The translations under genes were made by a program, and so were the position numbers. Under the pieces are notes generated by a model, which was not told where the DNA came from, made no database searches, and saw only the letters and a list, made by a program, of their open reading frames with translations. A DNA stretch of 64,000 bases from Candidatus Methanoperedens sp. (GTDB lineage: Archaea > Halobacteriota > Methanosarcinia > Methanosarcinales > Methanoperedenaceae), in the NCBI GenBank assembly GCA_012026835.1, contig VEPN01000001.1, positions 1-64,000 on the forward strand, written 5' to 3'. Every line of letters begins with the position of its first letter. Position 1 is the stretch's first letter. Shown here in pieces: positions 58,551-64,000 of the stretch.

Positions 58551-58725
58551 AGTTTGTAAAAGGTTACAGGGCAAGAAGGTGGTTAGTAGAAAGAACGCAT
58601 TCGTGGTTGAATCGCTTCAGAAGGCTGCTTATACGATGGGAAAAGAAAATTGAGAATTATTCTGCAATGCTTCATTTTGCATGTGCCTGGATAACGTTCA
58701 GAGCGGCAGGACTTTTCGGATAAGC
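58551..58725 (+). pseudogene. IS5-family transposase C-terminal remnant
   Basis: An open frame coding KGYRARRWLVERTHSWLNRF, then RRLLIRWEKKIENY and SAMLHFACAWITFRAAGLFG before a TAA. This is the characteristic C-terminus of IS5-group transposases, with the catalytic Glu in VERTHSWLNRF. The rest of the gene is absent, so it is a fragment. Confidence 0.8.
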
Positions 58726-58749
58726 TCTTAATTTGGGCAGAGTTGGGGA

Positions 58750-59304
58750 TTAACTTTTTTTCATGTGGCTCAGTATGAGTTCCCTTATTTCATTCGGATG
58801 TCCGAGCACTGTTATCCCGTTCATCTTCCGGAGTTTCTCAACTGCCTCAATGTCAACATCGCGCATTGTCAGGGTGAGTTTCTTTCCGCCAGGTAAATCT
58901 GTTGTAATATCGCCTCTTCTCTGGTCTGCCGGGAATATGTACACAGGCACTTTCGCTTTCATGGCCTGAGCGACCGCATTGGTAAGGAGGGTATCAGATA
59001 TCCCGGCAGCAATTTTTGCGACTGTGTTGGAGGTTGACGGCATAATCAGCAGGAAATCGTACCTGCCAAGCTGAAGGTCCCCGACAAGGAACGGAATGTT
59101 GGGTGATTTTTCAGTATACGTCTTCGGAAAACTGGCTTTCAATTCACCATAGAGCTTGTACCATTTTATGACCATTTCGCCTGCCTGCGAAAGGAATACC
59201 TTGACTTCAAGATTATGCTCTTTTGAGAGGGCTTTTATTATTTCCAGGCTTTCTTTGAGATAATCGCCGCAGCCCGTTATCCCCCATGCTATCCTCAGAG
59301 TCAT
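58750..59304 (-). CDS. afpA: Archaeoflavoprotein AfpA
   Basis: About 184 residues from the ATG at 59304 (MTLRIAWGITGCGDYLKESL). The fold is that of flavoprotein/decarboxylases such as Dfp and UbiX (DFLLIMPSTSNTVAKIAAGI, FPADQRRGDITT). AfpA was described in Archaeoglobus as an FMN protein that exchanges electrons with ferredoxin and an iron-sulfur flavoprotein; the gene for such a protein lies 2 bp upstream here. A longer frame to 59688 is a shadow of that gene. Confidence 0.87.
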   Translation of the reverse strand: MTLRIAWGITGCGDYLKESLEIIKALSKEHNLEVKVFLSQAGEMVIKWYKLYGELKASFPKTYTEKSPNIPFLVGDLQLGRYDFLLIMPSTSNTVAKIAAGISDTLLTNAVAQAMKAKVPVYIFPADQRRGDITTDLPGGKKLTLTMRDVDIEAVEKLRKMNGITVLGHPNEIRELILSHMKKS

Positions 59305-59306
59305 TA

Positions 59307-59915
59307 TTATCTTTTCTCCTTGATAACTAAAGCCATATTCATTAACCTGTTGACCGTCTTTTGCATGCTTTTGCGGCCTTCCTCGTCCCCCTCTGCGCCC
59401 TCTGCACCGCGGTCTTTTGACCAGAAAGCGCCGCCAAGATTTGCCCCGAAAGAGCCACCGCCTACAGGTATCGCTTCGTTGATGATATAGAAATTGAGTA
59501 TCGCCTGTATCGATGGTTCCTGCCCGCCTGTGCGGTCGCCCCCTACTGCAAGCGCCGCGCCAGGTTTGTTCATGATAAAATGAATATCCTGCGCAGCTAT
59601 CGCCCTGCACCTGTCCATTATGACCTTTGTCTGGCCGCTCACCATTCCCTGGTACACTGGCGTGCCGATGATTAGCGCATCTGCCCATTTTAATTTTTCA
59701 TATACCTCCTGCATGTCGTCGTTGTGGACGCAGCCTTTCCTGTTCTTTATGCAGAAATCGCAGTGGATGCAGAAGTTGAGCTTCTTTCCCATTGCAGAAA
59801 AGTATGAGGTTTCAACAGGATATTTTTCAGAGGCGTATCTCAGCGCTTCCCTCACAATGTAATCGGTTGCTGCTTTTCGCGGGCTGCCTGAGATGCCGAA
59901 GAGTTTTAGTCCCAT
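59307..59915 (-). CDS. Iron-sulfur flavoprotein (Isf family)
   Basis: 202 residues with a flavodoxin fold (LFGISGSPRKAATDYIV) and the compact 4Fe-4S motif CIHCDFCIKNRKGC typical of Isf. ADALIIGTPVYQGMVSGQTK is the FMN-contacting segment. An insert with acidic residues (KDRGAEGAEGDEEGRK) lies near the C-terminus. Isf proteins transfer electrons from ferredoxin to oxygen, peroxide or other acceptors. It forms a pair with afpA. Confidence 0.9.
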   Translation of the reverse strand: MGLKLFGISGSPRKAATDYIVREALRYASEKYPVETSYFSAMGKKLNFCIHCDFCIKNRKGCVHNDDMQEVYEKLKWADALIIGTPVYQGMVSGQTKVIMDRCRAIAAQDIHFIMNKPGAALAVGGDRTGGQEPSIQAILNFYIINEAIPVGGGSFGANLGGAFWSKDRGAEGAEGDEEGRKSMQKTVNRLMNMALVIKEKR

Positions 59916-60075
59916 ATTGTTCTCACTTCCCCTGATTTAGAGATTTCACTATCATTTGTTATCAATGGGACTTTATATTTCTTTGCTAAAGCTGTCACCA
60001 TCCTGTCATGCAGTTCAGGGATTTTTGAGACCTTTAATCTCCTTACTCCAGGTATTACTTTTTTCTTAATATATA
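59906..60075 (-). pseudogene. PIN-domain (VapC-like) C-terminal remnant
   Basis: A frame without a start reading GVRRLKVSKIPELHDRMVTA then LAKKYKVPLITNDSEI and ending VRTIWD. This is the usual PIN-domain C-terminus with the conserved HDRM and the Asp pair of the active site. It overlaps the Isf start by about 10 bp. The N-terminal half is gone, so it is a decayed toxin gene. Confidence 0.7.
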
Positions 60076-60210
60076 TCTATCCATGAAATTCTATTTGGTG
60101 GCTACCAGCGCCTGCTCAAAATCATTGGCAACTTATTTCATATAAGATTAACTACCACGCAAAGTTTATATTATCTGAAACCAGATTTCTATGTAGAGCG
60201 GGAGGTTAGT

Positions 60211-60966
60211 ATGAAAATATTGATTTTTGGATTGTTGTTGATTTTTTTTGCAGTATCGGGCTGCGTAGAAAATAGTGTAACAGGGACTCCTATACAGAAC
60301 GCTACAGTGAATGTTATGAGCGGGAACCTGACATATCCAGCCTATCTTGCATCTCCTTCAGCTGAAGGGAAAAAACCAGCTATAGTCCTGGTACATTCTT
60401 TCAACGGTCTTGAACCGGGTTACCGTGATATGACCGATGATTTGGCCCGGGATGGATATGTCGTTCTCTCCCCGGAATGGCAGACTTTCGAAAAAAGGCC
60501 GGGAGATGAAATGATAGATAATCTTATCAGAGATTCGGTTGCGTATCTGCGGGCAAGACCTGATGTTGATGCCGATCGCCTGGGACTTACCGGGTTCTGC
60601 GCAGGCGGAAGGTACACCATGCTCTTTCTGCCGCAGATGGCTGAATTCAGGTCAGGGGTTGCATGGTATGGATTTCCCTACTCAGGTGGATTTTCGAACC
60701 AGTCCAGGCCGGCAGATTTTATAGACCAGTTGAGGGCTCCGATGTTGATAATCCACGGAACCTACGATCAGTCCAGTCCTGTAGCCGACATCTATAGTTA
60801 TGCTGAGGCACTGAATGCTTCAGGCAAATACTTCGAGCTTAAGGTATATCAGGGCAAGCCTCATGGTTTTATGATAGAGAACGGCCAGTTGGCCCGGAAT
60901 CCTGAAGCGAGGGATGCTTACAGGGAGATGGTAAATTTCTTCAACCGCACACTTCGTGGGATTTGA
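60211..60966 (+). CDS. Dienelactone hydrolase family lipoprotein
   Basis: A 251-residue protein with a lipoprotein signal (LLLIFFAVSGC; Cys about 18) so probably anchored outside the cell. The alpha/beta hydrolase domain has VLVHSFNGLEPGYRDMTDDL, the nucleophile Cys in GFCAGGRYTM, Asp in HGTYDQSSPV and His in KPHGFM, the Cys-Asp-His triad of dienelactone hydrolases. Substrate is unknown. It stands alone with its own ribosome site (GGGAGG). Confidence 0.88.
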   Translation: MKILIFGLLLIFFAVSGCVENSVTGTPIQNATVNVMSGNLTYPAYLASPSAEGKKPAIVLVHSFNGLEPGYRDMTDDLARDGYVVLSPEWQTFEKRPGDEMIDNLIRDSVAYLRARPDVDADRLGLTGFCAGGRYTMLFLPQMAEFRSGVAWYGFPYSGGFSNQSRPADFIDQLRAPMLIIHGTYDQSSPVADIYSYAEALNASGKYFELKVYQGKPHGFMIENGQLARNPEARDAYREMVNFFNRTLRGI

Positions 60967-61004
60967 GGCTTTCAGAAATTAATACAAAAGTGAAGGTAAA
61001 ATCT

Positions 61005-62138
61005 TCACTTTTCAATTATCGTCTCGTCTATCTTTATCCCGAAATGCCTCGCCGCAGCCTCAAAATACACCAGCACCTCATCTCCTTCCTTGAGAGATGT
61101 CACAGGAACGGGCTTTCCGTCGCTGCCAACAAGCTTTATGGTCTCAGCGTTCTGAAGCAGTGTCTTTATCCTCGTTCCTTCAATTTCAGCTTCAACAAGC
61201 ATCAGCGGTCGCCGTTCTATCTTGACCCTCCCCACAACTGCCGGCCGGGTTTCACCCTCCCTGTCCACTATCAGGACATCGTCACCTGAAGTGAGTTCAG
61301 ACAGATACCGGGTCTTCTCACCGACCCTGATATATGCATGCACCGCACCTGCGTTCACCCTGAAGGGCCGCGCGGCTACATAGGGGCTTTCCTCGGATTC
61401 CGAGTGTACGAGGAAGAGGCCGTTGCTCTGCGAGCCTATAAGCATTCCTTCCCCCGGTACCATCAGCGAAGCCGTATCAACGCATACCCTGTCGCCCATA
61501 CCAACCTGCTTCACCTTTGTCACGCTGGCTTTTGCGAGTGGTATTTTTTCCATTCCTGACCTGTCCCTGACAGCTATCACTTTCTTTATCTCAGACAGGT
61601 CATCAGTATCAAGAAGCACGCCGTCTGAGCCATGCTCCAGGGTCTCAAGTGCAAGTTTAGCCTCTTGGGCGCTGCGGACACCTGCAATTATTTCCACGTC
61701 GAGCTTTTGCAGACCAGCTATCAGGTTCTCAAGCGGGATGACCTTCCAGTCCGTACCGATAACTATCAGGTAATCGCAGGTCTTCCCGAGTTCGGCTGCA
61801 AATTCCTCATATTTCTTATTTTTGATTACAACGTATCCTGCAACTGTTTTTCCGTCTTTTGCAAGATGTTGCGCCCTGGATATATCGTCGGAATGAGAGA
61901 AATCAGAAGGCAGTTTTTTCGTCCCGTCACCTTCACTACCTTTTCCCACGATTATGATGTCGGCTTCCTGGCCGGGTGCCGCAATCCTGATATTGCCCAG
62001 TTCCCTTACTTTGTGCACATCCTCAGTATTTAATATAATACAATCTGCGCCTGACTCAAGACCTGTTGTTATCCGGGGCTTATTTTCCTCCCATGCTCCA
62101 CTGTCGGCTTTTATCCATACGGTTTTTTCTTTTTTCAC
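61005..62138 (-). CDS. aroB': 3-Dehydroquinate synthase II
   Basis: 377 residues of the archaeal-type enzyme that oxidises and cyclises ADTH to 3-dehydroquinate, replacing AroB. It has [58 protein letters not shown], the [13 protein letters not shown] segment and [10 protein letters not shown]. It overlaps the upstream ADTH synthase gene by 4 bp, the standard pairing. Regulation is probably through the palindrome upstream of that gene. Confidence 0.95.
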   Translation of the reverse strand: MKKEKTVWIKADSGAWEENKPRITTGLESGADCIILNTEDVHKVRELGNIRIAAPGQEADIIIVGKGSEGDGTKKLPSDFSHSDDISRAQHLAKDGKTVAGYVVIKNKKYEEFAAELGKTCDYLIVIGTDWKVIPLENLIAGLQKLDVEIIAGVRSAQEAKLALETLEHGSDGVLLDTDDLSEIKKVIAVRDRSGMEKIPLAKASVTKVKQVGMGDRVCVDTASLMVPGEGMLIGSQSNGLFLVHSESEESPYVAARPFRVNAGAVHAYIRVGEKTRYLSELTSGDDVLIVDREGETRPAVVGRVKIERRPLMLVEAEIEGTRIKTLLQNAETIKLVGSDGKPVPVTSLKEGDEVLVYFEAAARHFGIKIDETIIEK

Positions 62139-62998
62139 TGTTTCGCTTCCAATTTTTCTTCAATTTTCTTTATGACATCCCGAATCTCTTCCAGCGACCA
62201 ATCAAAAGCTTCCATTGCCTTATCGACACTCTTATTATCATGCACTATAAGTGTCAAAGCGCAGGTCATAGCAGTGGGATTGTCATGCTGGAAAACATTG
62301 CGGCCTATCGCCACACCACTACCTCCTGCCTCTACTGCATCGTAAACATTTTTAAGGAATTCCTCGTCTGTATTGGTCTTGGGTCCTCCGGCCATGACTA
62401 CGGGAGCCGGGTTGCAGCCTTCCACGACAGTCCTAAATGATTCGACATCACCAGTGAAATTGGTTTTTATGATATCCGCACCAAGCTCGACACCAACGCG
62501 TGCAACATGGCTGACAAGCTCCGGGTCGTTTGAGTTCTTTATGTCTTTTCCTCTGGGATACATCATTGCTATCAGGGGCATTCCCCAGTTATTGCACTGT
62601 TCTGCCACAATACCCAGATTACTTAATTGAGCAGTTTCGGTCTCAGAACCTATATTAATATGGACGCTCACGGCATCAGCTCCCATTTTTATGGCTTCCT
62701 CAACAGTGCAAACCAATACTTTATCATTGGGATCAGGAGCAAGGGAAGTAGCAGCGCTTAAATGTATTATAAGCCCGATATCGCGTCCATATCCCCTGTG
62801 GGAATGTTGAGGCATTCCTTTTTGCAGAAGAACAGCATTTGCTCCCCCATCTGCCACCGTATTAACCATATCCCCAAGATTGACAAGACCCTTCACAGGT
62901 CCTAAAGATACCCCGTGATCCATAGGGATTATAACGGTTTTTTTTGTATTTCGATTCATTATGCGCTCAAGTCGTATTCTCTTACCAAGTTCTGACAA
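62135..62998 (-). CDS. 2-Amino-3,7-dideoxy-D-threo-hept-6-ulosonate synthase
   Basis: 287 residues with a DeoC/FbaB-type aldolase barrel: [32 protein letters not shown], the Schiff-base Lys in [11 protein letters not shown], and [15 protein letters not shown]. It makes ADTH from a 6-deoxy sugar phosphate and aspartate semialdehyde, the first step of the archaeal shikimate route. It is the first gene of a two-gene operon with 3-dehydroquinate synthase II. The ATG lies 21 bp from a perfect palindrome. Confidence 0.95.
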   Translation of the reverse strand: MSELGKRIRLERIMNRNTKKTVIIPMDHGVSLGPVKGLVNLGDMVNTVADGGANAVLLQKGMPQHSHRGYGRDIGLIIHLSAATSLAPDPNDKVLVCTVEEAIKMGADAVSVHINIGSETETAQLSNLGIVAEQCNNWGMPLIAMMYPRGKDIKNSNDPELVSHVARVGVELGADIIKTNFTGDVESFRTVVEGCNPAPVVMAGGPKTNTDEEFLKNVYDAVEAGGSGVAIGRNVFQHDNPTAMTCALTLIVHDNKSVDKAMEAFDWSLEEIRDVIKKIEEKLEAKQ

Positions 62999-63018
62999 TT
63001 AAATCACCTGTTTATATT

Positions 63019-63045
63019 CGTGTTAGTGTGTAACACACTAACACG
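63019..63045. promoter_or_regulatory. Perfect palindromic operator upstream of aromatic biosynthesis operon
   Basis: CGTGTTAGTGTG, a TAA spacer, and CACACTAACACG form 12-bp perfect arms. The site lies between a TATATAT stretch (about 63056) and the ADTH synthase start, where a bound repressor would block the transcription start. No regulator gene is adjacent. Confidence 0.75.
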
Positions 63046-63154
63046 GTAATTGTGATATATATATTTTTGCAAATGTTGGTGTTCCTTTGAATTAGTAACG
63101 TTTATAAGTATGGATATATTATAAAATAAATTTGTAAAATTTAATGAGTCGAAA

Positions 63155-63415
63155 ATGATTTGTCCGTACTGTAAAGAAGAAAAAGATGTAATAAGACGTG
63201 GAACTCGCAAGAATAAATTCGTCAAAAAGCAGCAATACTGGTGCAATAAATGTAAGAATTATTTTATAGAGCATGATGGTTTTGAGGGGATGACCTATCC
63301 GAAGGAGATCATAGCAAAGACCCTTCATTTGTATGTGGAAGGTTTATCTCTCAGTCAAATCAGAGATTACATAATTCAGCATGAGGGGTACTATCTTTAT
63401 GATGCCTCTTGGTAA
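63155..63415 (+). pseudogene. Zinc-ribbon N-terminal fragment of a transposase
   Basis: 86 residues. The start has a zinc ribbon (CPYCKEEKDVIRRGTRKNK, then YWCNKCKNYF), followed by a helix-turn-helix (TLHLYVEGLSLSQIRDYI), the layout of IS1/ISNCY-type transposase N-termini. The frame ends shortly after, and the catalytic domain is absent, so it is a truncated copy. Confidence 0.7.
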
Positions 63416-63794
63416 CAATAGGTTATTAAGTCTTATATCCCTGTCTAATTCTCTATTAGCATGGACGTATTCGACTACATATGTAGAGGATGCATTTAAA
63501 AATCCAATGTGTTACGGATTTTGAGGAATACCGCAAATACTTTCGTGTGTAACAAGCCAAAACTCCTTATTTATAAACAGAAAATCAATCTTGTCCATGA
63601 ACAATGGAAAAGTTTAATATGCTATATGCGACTATATATAATTGGGGCGTAAGTGAAAACATTATTGAAGCGATAAGATAATATAGTTTGATGACATAAG
63701 AAACATTTTGGTAATTTATATGATAATGATATGATAATTATCATAGAATGAAACGAAATGATCATAAGAGAAAAGATAGAGAGGTTGTTTTAGT
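63416..63794. other. Gene-free AT-rich spacer
   Basis: About 380 bp following the transposase fragment. No frame with convincing similarity is seen; it is probably the decayed remainder of the element plus spacer. Confidence 0.45.
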
Positions 63795-63932
63795 ATGATG
63801 AGGTGTGGAAAAAATCTTGGGTCTTTGAATCGGGAAACAAATAAAATATATTTAATGTACTCAGCAGAAGAAACTAAGTTTTCCAAGGAATTTCTAAAAA
63901 AAGCAAAAGATGGAAAATTCATCGAGGATTAG
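63795..63932 (+). CDS. Short hypothetical protein
   Basis: A 45-residue frame (MMRCGKNLGSLNRETNKIYL then SAEETKFSKEFLKKA) with a lysine-rich end. Two ATG codons are adjacent. There is a weak AGAGAGG site about 10 bp upstream. I do not recognise it; coding status is doubtful. Confidence 0.25.
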   Translation: MMRCGKNLGSLNRETNKIYLMYSAEETKFSKEFLKKAKDGKFIED

Positions 63933-64000
63933 ATTTCAAATAATTAATAATTATTTTTTCACGTTATATTCATTAAAATCTGCTAACCGTCTTTTTATAT

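Noticed and set aside
59307-59688. 312-residue protein read from 59688 to 58750
   Set aside because: The first 128 residues are an out-of-frame shadow of the iron-sulfur flavoprotein gene; the real start is the ATG at 59304.

Overview
The window looks like a chromosomal segment of a methane-metabolising archaeon of the Methanosarcinales type, most likely a 'Candidatus Methanoperedens' (ANME-2d)-like organism. The reasons are a complete methyl-coenzyme M reductase operon (mcrB-mcrD-mcrG-mcrA), archaeal PAN, the archaeal shikimate entry genes (ADTH synthase and 3-dehydroquinate synthase II), a CcsA-type cytochrome c assembly protein, a bacterial-type gyrase and a large catalase. The genus is an inference from gene content; no database comparison was possible.

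Layout. 1-3.4 kb: an IS256-type transposase gene split by a group II intron. 3.6-24.3 kb: an accessory region, almost all on the minus strand. It holds a radical-SAM/QueG-like/B12-radical-SAM operon, a nitrogenase-like nifH-nifD-nifK-nifB set with a half-length nifX and a tusA, an MFS transporter, a nitrate/sulfonate/taurine-type ABC import system (three binding proteins, two permeases, one ATPase), a methyltransferase, TusA proteins and DsrE-type sulfur relay proteins. A frameshifted, GC-rich Fic gene lies inside it. 24.4-31.4 kb: housekeeping genes. 31.7-36.1 kb: mcrBDGA. 36.2-41.1 kb: purH, a NapH-like ferredoxin, a broken DUF169 gene and a ferritin-like protein. 41.4-43.6 kb: a catalase divergent from the ferritin-like gene. 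43.8-45.0 kb: a decayed IS element with intact inverted repeats. 45.1-48.4 kb: metY-metX-metW. 48.4-55.4 kb: gyrA and gyrB (with an HNH intein) separated by nucleotidyltransferase/HEPN genes. 55.6-64 kb: a U32 peptidase, flavoproteins, a lipoprotein hydrolase, aromatic biosynthesis and IS debris.

Main result. Six promoters share one bipartite element: TTGCC, then a second box (consensus TTGCTGATTTCT) starting exactly 41 bp downstream, then an AT-rich TATA-like box about 20 bp further on. They lie upstream of the radical-SAM operon (6.9 kb), nifHDKB (12.3 kb), the binding-protein/MFS operon (15.7 kb), the ABC operon (20.7 kb), the DsrE/TusA operon (24.3 kb) and, 21 kb away on the other strand, metYXW (45.15 kb). 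The sequence therefore defines a regulon that joins a nitrogenase-like enzyme, a probable organosulfur importer, sulfur carriers and O-acetylhomoserine sulfhydrylase. My inference is an archaeal system that scavenges sulfur or methanethiol from organosulfur compounds, related in logic to bacterial methylthio-alkane reductase. The nitrogenase-like enzyme keeps the P-cluster cysteines and the Cys/His pair that hold the active-site cofactor in NifD, but has no nifE, nifN or nifI next to it.
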